This document shows positions 47,558 through 58,392 of a stretch of 64,000 nucleotides of DNA, one piece after another (positions within the stretch are counted from its first letter, which is position 1; every line of letters starts with the position of its first letter). A program made the position numbers and the translations under genes. Below the pieces are notes generated by a model. The model was given only the letters and a program-made list of their open reading frames with translations, did not search any database and was not told the DNA's origin. Source of the DNA: Acanthornis magna (taxonomy: Eukaryota; Chordata; Aves; Passeriformes; Acanthizidae); contig JAWUZG010000001.1 of the NCBI GenBank assembly GCA_036785705.1, positions 806,001 to 870,000 of the forward strand. Reading direction: 5' to 3'.

Positions 47558-48188
47558 GACTGTCCCCTCTCCGCCTTCCCTGCGCTGTGGGGTGTTTCAT
47601 TTGTCCCCAGGTGGGGGAATGAGTGTCCCCTCTCCGCATTCCCTGCGCTGTGGGGTGTTTCATTTGTCCCCAGGTGGGGGAATGAGTGTCCCCTCTCCGC
47701 CTTCCCTTCGCTGTGGGGTGTTTCGTGTGTCCCCAGGTGGGGGAATGAGTGTCCCCTCTCCGCCTTCCCTTCGCTGTGGGGTGTTTCGTGTGTCCCCAGG
47801 TGGGGGAATGAGTGTCCCCTCTCCGCCTTGCCTGCGTTGTGGGGTATTTCATCCGTCCCCAGGTGGGGGAATGAGTGTCCCCTCTCCGCCCTCCCTGCGC
47901 TGTGGGGTATTTCATCCGTCCCCAGGTGGGGGAATGAGTGTCCCCTCTCCGCATTCCCTGCGCTGTGGGGTGTTTCATCCGTCCCCAGGTGGGGGAATGA
48001 GTGTCCCCTCTCCGCATTCCCTGCGCTGTGGGGTGTTTCATTTGTCCCCAGGTGGGGGAATGAGTGTCCCCTCTCCGCATTCCCTGCGCTGTGGGGTATT
48101 TTGTCTGTCCCCAGGTGGGGGAATGAGTGTCCCCTGTCCGCATTCCCTGCGCTGTGGGGTATTTCATCCGTCCCCGGGCGAGGGGAAT
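47558..48188. repeat. 63-bp minisatellite, 10 tandem copies
   Basis: Copies start every 63 bp from 47558 to 48125. The unit includes TGTCCCCTCTCCGC, CTGCGCTGTGGGGT and GTCCCCAGGTGGGGGAAT. Copies 1-9 carry CAGGTGGGGG; copy 10 reads CGGGCGAGGGG there. Copies 3 and 4 share the same variants (CTTCG, CGTGTGT), and copies 5, 6, 7 and 10 share CATCCGT, which shows local copy duplication. Because 63 is a multiple of 3 and the unit lacks stops in several frames, long open frames appear on both strands; they are not genes. Confidence 0.97.
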
Positions 48189-49585
48189 GAGCTGCTCCGG
48201 GCGGCGCAGGGGCTGAGGACAGAAGGCAGCAGGATGCTCCTGGGCAGGGGGTGCTGCTGGGGCGATGCGCTCGGAGAACCTGCGTGCATTTGTGTCCTTG
48301 GGAGCTGCTCAGCTGGGAAGGGAGCCTGGGGAGGTGAAGGGCTTTTGAGAAGGATACCCCACCTGGGCAAGCCTCTTCCATGCCTGGAGCCCTCGGATTT
48401 GCGCCCCAAACCATCTCCTTTCTGCAGAACTCAGCGGGTAGAAATCCCCACTTGCCACCCCTGGCGAGGCAGTATGGGCAAGAAGCACCCAATATGGGAC
48501 CTAAAACCCTGATGGGTGCTCCTGTGCTGCTGTGGGTGAGTTTTCCATCCTCTCCGGGCTGCTGGGAAGCAGAGCCTTTTCAATGTCACCTCCTCCTCGT
48601 TCCAGAGAGAAGCGCAGGCACGGTGGGACACAGAGTGGGATGCTTGTGGTGGTCCCTTTCCTAGCAGCTCTGTCGGGTGGCGAAAAGAAGGGGAAAAAGA
48701 CTTCTCCAGGAGCCAAAAAAGTCAGGGGAGGCAGGGTTAAGTCGGGATGTACAAGGACACGGGGAGAAGGTACCTCAGCATCCTGCACAGGTGCTTTGGG
48801 CAGCGCTGCGCTGGGGCAGGGACAGAGGTGTCACACACTGGGACTGCCATGGCATCGAAGGGCAGCGGGGAGGGAATGAAACCTGCGGGGAGAGGGTTGT
48901 ATTTGTTTTTCTCCCCTCTCCCTGCTCTGGGGAGGGTGTTTCGGGGGTGAGGCAGAGCCCGCAGTGATGCTCACAGAATCCGTATTTCTGTCGCTTTTTA
49001 AGGCTCAGCGGAGCGTGATGTGGTTCACACCCTCGCATCTTGACAGTGCAGCAGACTGCAGGGCTTGATTTCATTTTAGGTGATAAACGGATTAATTTAG
49101 AGCGGAGGGAGAGATGCTGGGGGTGGGCGGTGGGAGGGAAGCAGAGCGTGTGAGACTTTGAAAGCACTGAGCCCTTGGTGGGGAGCAGGGAGAGACCGGG
49201 GGAGCTTCCCATGATGGAGAGCAGCTCCCGTGGCCCTGCTGCAGCCTCGGCAGGGTAGCAATGCCAAGCTTATTCCATCGCTTTGGGACACGTAGTGGAT
49301 TTGCAGTAATTGATGCTTTTCCATGCGGTCCTGCCCAGCACACCCAAACCGGGGAGGACACCCTTGTTGGGACAGCAGGCTGGGCTTGTCATCGCTGCCA
49401 GGCTCGTGGGGCACAGCTGACCTGCAAGTCCTCCGCGATTCGGTCCTGCAGCCCTCTATGTCACAGCTCGTCCGTCTACAAACTTCCCCTGGAGGTCTAC
49501 CGTGAAATGCCAGAGCAGCTTTCAGCAGCTCCACAGAGTGGCAGAGGGGCCAGTGTGGATGGGTTCTGTTTGTTGCTCGTGTATT

Positions 49586-49732
49586 TTAGGAAAAATTTCA
49601 TCACTACAAAAGTTGTCAAGCACTGGAAAAGCTGCCTGGGGAAGCGGTGGAGTCACCATCCCTGGAGGGGTTTAAAAGGCATGTAGATGTGGCACTTGGG
49701 GACGTGGTTTAGTGGTGGCTTGGCAGTGCTGT
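49586..49732 (+). mobile_element. CR1 LINE 3' fragment
   Basis: Sense CR1: 'tggagtcaccatccctggag', 'atgtagatgtggcacttggg' and 'gacgtggtttagtggt'. It is cut at both ends. Confidence 0.85.
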
Positions 49733-50832
49733 GACCTTGGCAGTGCTGCAGCCTGTAAGGCCAGCTCAGAGCATCCCGTGGGGCTGGTGGCCACATCACC
49801 AGCCCTGCCTGGAGCACTGCTGGGCGGCTGCAGGGACACCTCTGTAAGCCACCAGGCAGGAGGCGTGTGGAGAGCACGGCATGGTGACTGCCCTTCAAAA
49901 GCTGCCCCCAGCAAGCTGTGCACATCCTTAGCTTGCAGGAGAGCTGGGCATGAAGGTATTTTCCTTGTCTTTCATAAAAAGCCTTGCTCAAGGTGGTGGC
50001 TTCAGCTGAGTTAGAATCTGGCCATGCTCCTGACCCTCCCAGGAGGATATGGGGACTCCAGGCAGCTGGGCAAGGAGGCAGAGCCTTTACCTTGGGGGCC
50101 TTTTGGGAACAGCATCTCCCCTCAGGGCTTGCTCACTGCCACCCTGATCCAGGGTGCAAAGAGAAGGCTCTGCCTGAGGGCTGCTGCTCTGCAAACCCCG
50201 GGTACCCTGAGGCACAGGGAGGCTTTGGGATGAGCGTTTTGGAGGCTCTCAGCTGTCTTTGCACACCCCTGCATGTGGGAATGGAGTGCCCTGCAGAGGA
50301 AAATGCAAACTCCACCCCATCTGTGCCGGTTTCTCACCACTTGCAGCTTTGGCATCACTTTCCCGTGTCTCCCTGAGAAGTCTGCGTGAAATCCTGATTG
50401 CCTTGGCTCTGTTCTTCCTCCTTTCTCCTCAGGCATTGTAGGCAGTGGCATTGCCACAGGATCTGCACTTCATGTCTGTGTAACAGCTGCTATTTAGCCG
50501 ACCTCAAGGCATCTGGCAGTTTCAGGTATTAAAGAAAGGTATTTCTAGCAGGGATGCTCAAGGACAGCCAGAAGGAAGGAGCTTAGGACAGGAATTAATT
50601 TCTTCCAGCAGTGCTGCATCAGCTGGGAGCACTGGAGAGAGTCCTGATCCCCAAGCAGTGCCATTACCCTGGCAAAGAGCTGTCTGTGGCTGCAGCTCTG
50701 CTGGCAGGAGGTGTTGGGAGCTTTCACCTAAAGCGCCCTTCCTGAAAAATATGATTTAATTACTGCAGCTGGCGCGAGGAAGCCTGGGAGTGTGCAGGTG
50801 ATAAGCTGCCAGGACATTGCCAGCGAGCAGGA

Positions 50833-50859
50833 CATTTGTCATCTGTCAAAGGACAAATG
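50833..50859. repeat. 8-bp perfect inverted repeat
   Basis: CATTTGTC (50833-50840) and its reverse complement GACAAATG (50852-50859) flank an 11-base spacer. Both arms contain an E-box-like CATTTG/CAAATG. GATA-like motifs lie nearby at about 50,798 and 50,894. Confidence 0.5.
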
Positions 50860-50931
50860 AAATCCTGGTGCTGCTGGCTGGGAAGGAGCTGGAGATAAGA
50901 CTGAAAGCCAGCGAGCAGAGATTGAACACAC

Positions 50932-51640
50932 GATGATAGAAGCACAGAACAGTTTGGGTTGGAAAGGATGTAAAAGATCACCTAGTTCCAAACCCTCTGA
51001 CAGGGCAAGGACATCTTGTACTCAATGAGGTTACTCAAAGTCCAGTCCAACCTGGCTTTGAATACTACCACCACCTCTCTGGGCAACCTGTGCCAGGGCC
51101 TCACCACCCTCATCTTAAAAAATTTCTTCCTTATATCTAATATAAATCAACTCTCCTTCAGTTTGAAACCATCACACCTCATCCTATTGCAACAGACCCT
51201 GCTAAAAAATCTGTCCCTGTCTTTCTTATAGGTTCCCCTTAGGCACTGGAAGGGACTCTAAGAGCCTTCCCTTCTCCAGATGAGCACTCCTAGCTCTCTC
51301 AGTCTGTCTCCATGACAGAAGTTGTCCAGCTCTTGGAGCACCTTCACAGCCTCTTCTGGACTTGCTTCAACAGCTTCACATCCTTCTTATCCCGGGGACC
51401 CCAGAGCTGGACACGGTGCTCCAGGTGGGGTCTCAGGGGAGTGGAGAGGCAGAATCCCTCCCTCTCCTGCTGCTCTCACAGCTTTGGAGGCAGCCCAGGG
51501 ATCAGAGGGTTTCTGGGTTGCCAGCACACACAGCCAGGCCATGTCCAGCCTCTCATCCACCAGCACCCCCAGTTTGGCAGGACTGCTCTCAATCCCTTTA
51601 TCCCCCAGCCTGGACTGACACCAGCCGCTGCCCTGACCCA
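50932..51640 (-). mobile_element. CR1 LINE 3' fragment, longest in the window
   Basis: About 700 bp of antisense CR1, from 'cacagaacagtttgggttgg' through 'cctgtgccagggcctcacca', 'aggcactggaagggact', 'gagctggacacggtgctcca' and 'atgtccagcctctcatccac'. The overlapping plus-strand frames around 51.3-51.7 kb are repeat shadows. Confidence 0.9.
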
Positions 51641-52121
51641 GGTCTGCCTCTCAGGGTTGGGGTACAGCCACTATCAAGCCCAGGGCACGGCAGATGCACG
51701 GTGCAAGTGCTTCCCAGCAGAAACAAAGACGTGACTCCATGAGTATATCATTTATGGGTCTATAAAAAGGTGGAGGTTGGATTTGAGCTGTTGGATGTGG
51801 AACCCACCGGGCACTGTTTGGATCACTGGTCACCAGGGCATGGTACTGCTGGAATGTTGTGAGCAAAAGATCCTGAGTGGTGAACTGGGCAAGGGACACA
51901 AGGAGACCACAAGGAGAGCCAGAGAGTTGCCTCCAAGGTGGCAACACACAGCTGAGATGAGCACAAACCTCAGGGCTAGCAGGAGCTGGAGGAGCTGAGA
52001 GCTCACCACGCAGAGGGGAGCAGCAGATTTGAAAACCATCCCTAATTTTCCTGGGTTGTTCCTCCCTGCATCCCCTTCCTCCATAAGGACTGATTCACTC
52101 AGCATAAAACATTCTCATAAA

Positions 52122-52285
52122 AGAGCAGCTGTGGCTGCCCCTGGATCCCTGGAAGTGTCCAAGGCCAGGCTGGATGGGGCTCTGAGCAACCTGAGATAGT
52201 GGAAGGTGCTCCTCCCCATGGCAGGGAGTCAAAAATTTACGATCTTTAAGGTCCCTTCCAACCCAAACCATTCTGTGATTCTCTG
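52122..52285 (+). mobile_element. CR1 3'-end fragment
   Basis: Sense CR1 terminus: 'cagctgtggctgcccctgga', 'atagtggaaggtgctcctcc', 'tttaaggtcccttccaaccc' and 'accattctgtgattct'. It is inverted relative to the copy at 50.9 kb. Confidence 0.9.
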
Positions 52286-54854
52286 ATCTCCTGCAAGCAG
52301 CTCCTATTCAGAGGTGGCAGAAATTGCTATACAGCAGGGAAAGTGACAATGGGAGTTGTTTTGGCAGCAGAAATGCCCTGGTGGGGATGATTTATGGAGG
52401 TGATTTCTGCCACCAAGCCCAGAGATTTCCAGCAGCGTGGTGTGGGGAGCAGGAGGACAGCCTGGCCACTGTAACAGCACTGCTCTTTATTAAGCCTTTG
52501 CACATTCTGTTAGCAGAAGTTACGACATCTCCTGCTCTCATTTCTGCTTCCTGACATCAGGGAGGCTCTTGTCAGCAGGAGCAGAGGTGCCTTTTGCCTG
52601 TGAGCATGAAGGGAAAGGGCAGGACTGTACCGAGCACTTCCTTGCTATCCCAGCTCCTGCAGCGACTCAGATTATAACACCCCCTGATGGGAAACTCTGC
52701 TTTTGCACAGTGGTTACAGCTAAAGGTGGAGAACTGCCTTTCTGCAGCCTTTTTTAGGTATTGGAAGGGATAATCCTGTCACTTTGGGGTGCGTTTGGGA
52801 TGGCTGGCAATGCCCTGCAAACCCACGCACCGCTGCCTTTGCCGCTCACGTCACCCGTCGCTCCTTGATGTCGTGTTTTCCTGGCAGCCCTGGAAAAGTT
52901 TTTATCCAGCGTTTCCTGTCAGAGGCACTCGGCAGGATTTTTAAATGCTCGTGCGCTACGCACACGATGCAGAGAAGCAATGTGAGGAGTCAGAAGCTGC
53001 TTGAGGGGGGCCCTGCCTGCTGCAGCTCCCCGTGGGGACTCTCCTGGTGACAGTGACACCGTGGGTGTCTGCTCAAAGGGCAGGGAGGAAATGTGTGGCA
53101 GAACTGGCCCCGGCTCTCCTGACTCACTGGCTCGTGCCTGAGTCAAACTATCACCTTGTTTTCACTGAGCACCTTTCCTGGAAGGCTGGAAATCCCCTCC
53201 TGTCTTGCTTTGCTCCCTGGCCTGTGTTTCTCGCCGTGGTATTTTCCTTCTGGCTCTTGTTTTTGGTTCATCCCCTTTCACCTCAGCAGCCTCTTGAGCC
53301 AAAGGGCCCAAAGGAGCCCAAAGGTGTCTGTCCCCCGTCCCACCCCTCCCAGCACCTCCCTGTACTTCCAAAAAAGCCCTCAGTGAGCACGACCTCTCTG
53401 CTGCCTCTTGGCCTTTGCACTTTCTTCAGCGTTTATGGACACTCATGGAGAATTTCTAATGGATTTCAGGGTCTCCATGCCCCGTTTTGTTCCCGTTGGT
53501 GCTCACAGGGTTGTGCCCAGCCAAGCAGCAGAGCCCACCACATCTCGTGGCGCTGGTGCAGGGGGGTGTGCCAGGCTGTGGTGGCCGGGGGGACAACCTT
53601 GGCTGCCACCAGCTGCAGGTGGAGCCACCACACCTCGAGAAATTGTTGTAGGGAGCTTCTAAGGGGTGTGCAGTGAGGTCCACTGGGATTTTTGGGACCC
53701 ACTCTGCAGTCTGATCACCCCACAGAAAACATCCTGGGGGGGGAGATACATGGGTTGTTAGCACCTCTCAGACTTCCTGAGTCTGGGAATTCAACCGCAC
53801 GAAGATGTTGACGGCACAACCTCATCTCCTGCCCAGAACCTTCCCTGCCAGGGCCAGCATCCCACCAAGCAACTCAGGATGCTGGAAAACCTCTCCTGTT
53901 GGTGCTCTGCCTCCCTCCTGCATGGCAAATATGCATTGGCATGACCCTGGTGCTTTTTATGGAGCCACCAGCTGAAACCCAGGCTTCTTCAGGAAGGAAG
54001 CCCAGCATGGGCTTGGGCTTCACCCCATTGCTCAGACCCCATCACCAACACCCTCCAGGCCGCATTCCCACCTGGCATTCCACCAGCCTGGTGCCACCAG
54101 GAGCCTGTGCCAGCAGAGCAGCTGCCATGCTGAACCTTTCCCTAACACACCCTCCACGATGGAGAAATGGATCTCAGCACAAAACACCTCTAAAGGCTTT
54201 AAATCAGATGACCACAGGTTTTTCATGGAGGGACGTGGGAGGATTTCAAAACCTGCAGCCGGCAAGGTGTGATCCCTGTTTTCCTGGTGCGTGCGTGCAG
54301 GCACACACATCTCTGCAGGGCACCTGCCTTTTTCCCCCATCATAACTATGTTTTAAGGCTAGGGAAAAAAAAAATAAAAAATAAAAGGATGGGGCACAGG
54401 CCTCAGTTGGGAGTCAAGATCAAACCCAAAAGGGCAGCTTTAGATTTCCCTTGTGTTTTCCCCTGGAGAATTTCTTGTCCTGGCAAGGGGTATTAGGGTT
54501 CCACTAATATTGGAGCAGCATATCTTGTATAAACCTTAAATATTCTTTGCTGTAAAGAACAGCTATTATCTTCTCCATAGCATCCTTTTCCAGGCTGAAA
54601 GCTACTCCCCAGTTTTCTCCTTCCTGGGGAAAAAAAAAATCACTCTCATTTTGTGCTCTCCCATATATCCCATTCTGAAAACACCTCCTTGGCATTGCCC
54701 ACCCTGTCCCATCCCAGATTAAGCCTCTTCCCAAAAGCACAGGGCCTGGAGTGAGATGTGCCCTTCCTTGGTGCCGAGGAACCAGAAAACCCAACCTCCT
54801 GCATTTTGTATACCATGCTCTTGCTAAAACACCATGGAGTTGGGCTTTCCTTTT

Positions 54855-54912
54855 GGTTTTTAATTATTCATATTAATATTAATAATATTAATAATAGTAT
54901 TACTATTTTATC
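54855..54912. repeat. AT-rich simple repeat (TAATAT/ATTAAT)
   Basis: About 55 bp of alternating TTAATATTAATAATATTAAT-like sequence, likely an expanded trinucleotide/hexanucleotide tract. Confidence 0.75.
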
Positions 54913-55549
54913 CGGGGACTTCGTGCTGTTTGTTCAGAGTTGGCTGCTGAGATGTTTTTGCTCCCCCTCTCCCCAGTCCTTCGCTCCGCTTTGAATCCAT
55001 CTTTTTTGGGGAAACAGAGGCACAGGAGGGTGCAGAGGTGCTGGAGGCAGCGGTGACAGTGCCTTTAGCTGCTCTTATCCACAGATCGAGCTCTCTGCAG
55101 CAAACCTGGCAGTGCCAGAGCATCCTGAGGTACATTTTGGGGGATGTTAGCCACCCAGACCTCACTGTAGTGCAAAGCAGAGCTTCCAAATCAGCCCCTG
55201 TGGCAGGAGCAGGGTGTTAAAACCGCACTGGGAGAGATGCTGCTTTGGGTTGGAAATCAAGGAAAGCTTTGCTGAGCCCTGGAAAAGATTACCTGAGGAT
55301 AGAGGGGGAAAACTGAGACAGAGCAATGTCTCCTCATGAAATATTTTGGGGAGAAACAATGCTGCTGGGGAAGGGGTGATGGGGAAGGTGATGATAAATC
55401 CACGGAGAAAAGGAGGGATTGCCATGTCCCTGTGCAGCCCCAGCCCCACTCTGGGCTCTGTTTGGGCAGGGACCCGGCAGGGCTGGTGTTAAACTCCTCC
55501 ATCCCTCCAGCCAGCCTGATTTATTTTATTTATCAGCCCTCCGGAGCTT

Positions 55550-55800
55550 GTTTATCCACCCTGGCGCGGGGAGAACCTTTCCCAGGGCAGCGGGCTGAAC
55601 TTGTTTACCCATTTATTTATTATTTTACGACCTGCTGGCATGCGGGACAAGGGACAGCGGCGACACGGACACGTGCCAGCCCCGGGGAGGCACACGGGCT
55701 GTGCATGCCGCGTTCGCATGAGCACCGAGAAGGGAACGCTGCGCTCCCGAGCCCGGCAGAGGTACCTCCTCCTCCGGGACACGCGAAAGGAGCGTGCAGG
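55550..55800. promoter_or_regulatory. CpG-rich patch in PFKFB3 intron 1
   Basis: Clustered CpGs (GGCGCGGGGAG, CAGCGGCGACACGG, GCCGCGTTCGCATG, CTCCCGAGCCCGG) stand out from the surrounding intron. A CACGTG E-box, which includes the hypoxia-response core ACGTG, is at 55670-55675. It could be an intragenic promoter or enhancer. A possible short frame from the ATG at 55719 to a GTACCT donor is in phase 2, so it does not fit PFKFB3 exon 2. Confidence 0.35.
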
Positions 55801-56490
55801 ACCTGCTGGGCTTCCCTGCTATTTCCAGACAGCCTGGAGAGAGGCTGGGGCTGGTAAACAACCGGGGTAACCCGCCGGTGTTTTTTCTCCCGGGAGGAAA
55901 ATTGGGTGTTTTGCCTGCTGGTCCCAAATCCCCGAGCCTGGAGGAGGGATGTGGATTCCCAGATTCGGTCTGTGCCGAGCAGAGATGCTCCGGCTCTTTC
56001 TGCTGGGGGATAAACAGGAGGATGGGTCTTGGAGGTGGGGACTGGATAAGTGGTGGAGCTGCTGGTTTCTGTGCCTTGGGGACCAAATTTTTCCAGCCCT
56101 AAAAATGCAAATGGGTGCTGCCAGGTCTCCTGGCACAAGGGCAAAATAAAGGCTCCTCAGTCACCAATTTTTGGAGGGAATTTGTGCTTTCATCCCAGGT
56201 ATGACCCAGACAAGCATCCCACCCTGATGGCAGTGGGGACTCTAACATGGCTGGTGCAGAAATTTGAGGATTTGACTTGGTTTTTTTTTTCTCCTTCACG
56301 CTAATTTTCTTAGAAATACTCCTTATTAGCAAGGGATTTCTCACAGGAACAGTAGGACATAGCTGGGGCTGTGATTTGGGCATGGGCAACCTGATAAAGA
56401 CCCTCCACAGTAGGAATGTGGGATGGCTTTATGACAACAGCAGGTGCTCCAGGGATGGATCCATGCTCACAAAACAACACTCCCATTCAG

Positions 56491-56548
56491 AACAAAGTAA
56501 AGAAAAATAAAGAAAAATAAAGAAAAATAAAAATAAAGAAAAATAAAT
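56491..56548. repeat. A-rich AAAAATAAAG tandem repeat
   Basis: About five to six degenerate copies of a 10-bp A-rich unit (GAAAAATAAA) occur in tandem on the plus strand. Confidence 0.85.
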
Positions 56549-57601
56549 TTCTAGAATAAACAGCACATAGGACAATAATGAAGAAAAAAAAACTGTTGGT
56601 TTTTTTTCCCCAGCCTGGGTCCATTTCCGAGCTGGAGGCCTGGATTCCATTCACAGCTGAGGGTGAGGCTTTGGGGTAGGAAGAGGGATTCAGAAATAGC
56701 TTCACCAGCAGAATCCCCATGTTGTTGAACCAACCTGAGCAGGGTGAGTTGAGACAGAAGAGACACCTGCCAGCAGTGATTTTTGTGTTTATTTTTTTCT
56801 CCAATGTGGCTTTGCCAAAGGCAGGGAATGGGTTTCCACCTCCTGCCAGCTGTGAAGAACATGTGCACGGGGGAACACAGTCAGCAAAGCCTTTGTTTCT
56901 CTTAAACATTAAATCACCTCTAGTTGCTGCAATGTTTCCCCTTTCCTTTTTTTTTTTTTTTTCTTCTCTTCATAATCTTTGTGTGCAGCTGAGCTGCGGA
57001 GAAACTGATCACGTCCAACACTTTTACCTCATAAATAAAGAACAATGTAATAAACCATTAAATCATCCACGGCTGTTGCAACAGCAGCAATTAGGTGGAA
57101 AGACACGAGGGGGGGAAGAGTTCTTTTATGGATGTGACTTTACTAGCCCAAATCCTGGACGACCTGAGGTTACCTTTTCCAGCCTGGCTTGGGATGTGCT
57201 GTCACACCGTGCTGGCAGCCGTGGGGTTGGGTGGCCTGGCTGCAGACAAGATGAGACAAGGCAGTGTGGGATGAGGTTGGCGTGTGCCAGCGCTGAACCT
57301 TAGTCACCCCTGCCATCGATGACTGGCCCTGTCTGAATGCGAAAGGACCAGATTTTTGAGTAGCATCCGAAGGCACCGGCGGCTGCCGGGGATTGGGGTG
57401 TCTGCGTGTGCTCCTGCACGTGGCCAAGGGAGCTGGGCTCGCTCAGTCTCTGGGTTGAGATGGGTTTGAGCCTGCAGGAGATGGGTTTTTGGGGATATTC
57501 AGCTGGTCTGGAATGAGCACCGGTGTTTGGAGCAGGACAGGAGGGGACACACACCACATCCATGCTCACAGCGTGTCCTGCAGATGCGGTGCTGCAGCTG
57601 C

Positions 57602-57650
57602 CGTGGCCCTCTGGCCACCTCTGGCCCTCTGTGGCCCTCTGGCCACCCCA
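57602..57650. repeat. Short GGCCCTCT/GGCCACC tandem repeat
   Basis: Alternating CTCTGGCCAC and CTCTGTGGCC units over about 48 bp. Confidence 0.7.
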
Positions 57651-58213
57651 CCTCCATCCCAATCCCATCCTGGTGGGATCCACAGCTGCAGACAGGCCTT
57701 GCTTTAGTGTCGCTGGCAGGATTGGGACATGCTCTGGGCTCTGTGTCTCCTGCTGGCCCAGTGACCATCCACGGGCACTGTGAGGCATCACAAACACCTC
57801 CAGCCGGCACTGGGGGAAAGGTGCCCATCAATCAGGTGCCTGGGGCTGTCCCAGCCCGGCGAATAAACACACAACACGAAGTGAAGGAAGGTTGTGCCTT
57901 GAGCCCGAGCCCAGCTCTCTTTCTTTATTGGGAACTTGGCAGCAAAGCCTGCCCAGGAGTCGGGTGGCCTCAGATCTCTTGTTGACAGTCCAGCAGTGGT
58001 TTTCATTCAGGCTGAGCTCCGGGTAAACAGCTGGGCTGGGAAATGTGAAACCATGGCTGTGGCTGTGCTGTCACTGCCGGTGTCAGCCCCAGGGACGTGC
58101 GGGGAGCACGAACCCACCGGAGTTGTGCGGGTGGGCACAGGGGACGGGCACGTGAGGGGAGCCCCTGTCCTGGGTCATTTGTTTGGTTTATAAGGATTGA
58201 GAACTGTCCTGTC

Positions 58214-58392
58214 TCTGGCCCAGGGTGTCCAGAGAAGCTGTGGCTGCCCCTGGATCCCTGGCAGTGTCCAAGGCCAGGCTGGACAGGGCTTGGAGCAGCC
58301 TGGGGCAGTGGAAGGTGTCCCTGCCCATGGCAGGGGTGGCACTGGATGATCTTTAATGTCCCTTCCAACCCTAACCATTCTGTGATTCCCTT
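58214..58392 (+). mobile_element. CR1 3'-end fragment
   Basis: Sense CR1 terminus: 'tccagagaagctgtggctgc', 'gcagtgtccaaggccaggct', 'gatgatctttaatgtccctt' and 'accattctgtgattcc'. Confidence 0.92.

Larger units (their letters stand above)
47283..48300. promoter_or_regulatory. PFKFB3: CpG-rich region spanning PFKFB3 exon 1 and the minisatellite
   Basis: The 5' UTR, exon and first 200 bp of intron are rich in CpG (GCGTCCGCGG, GTCCGAGCG, GTGCCGCGGGCGG). The 63-bp repeat continues this with several CpGs per unit, so the repeat extends the promoter CpG island by over 600 bp. Confidence 0.6.

Noticed and set aside
47073..48512. Long open reading frames (243 to 401 codons) on both strands around 47.1-48.5 kb encoding 21-residue repeats
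   Set aside because: They arise from the 63-bp minisatellite, whose length is a multiple of three and whose unit lacks stops in several frames on both strands. No start context, splice sites or homology support a protein.
55719..55763. ATG followed by a GTACCT donor as another PFKFB3 first exon
   Set aside because: The donor would be in phase 2, but PFKFB3 exon 2 needs phase 1, and the peptide does not match MPLELTQ or MPFRK.
55620..56144. Overlapping 100-174-codon frames on both strands near 55.3-56.1 kb
   Set aside because: They coincide with a GC-rich patch in the PFKFB3 intron; no domain is seen and several frames are open at once.
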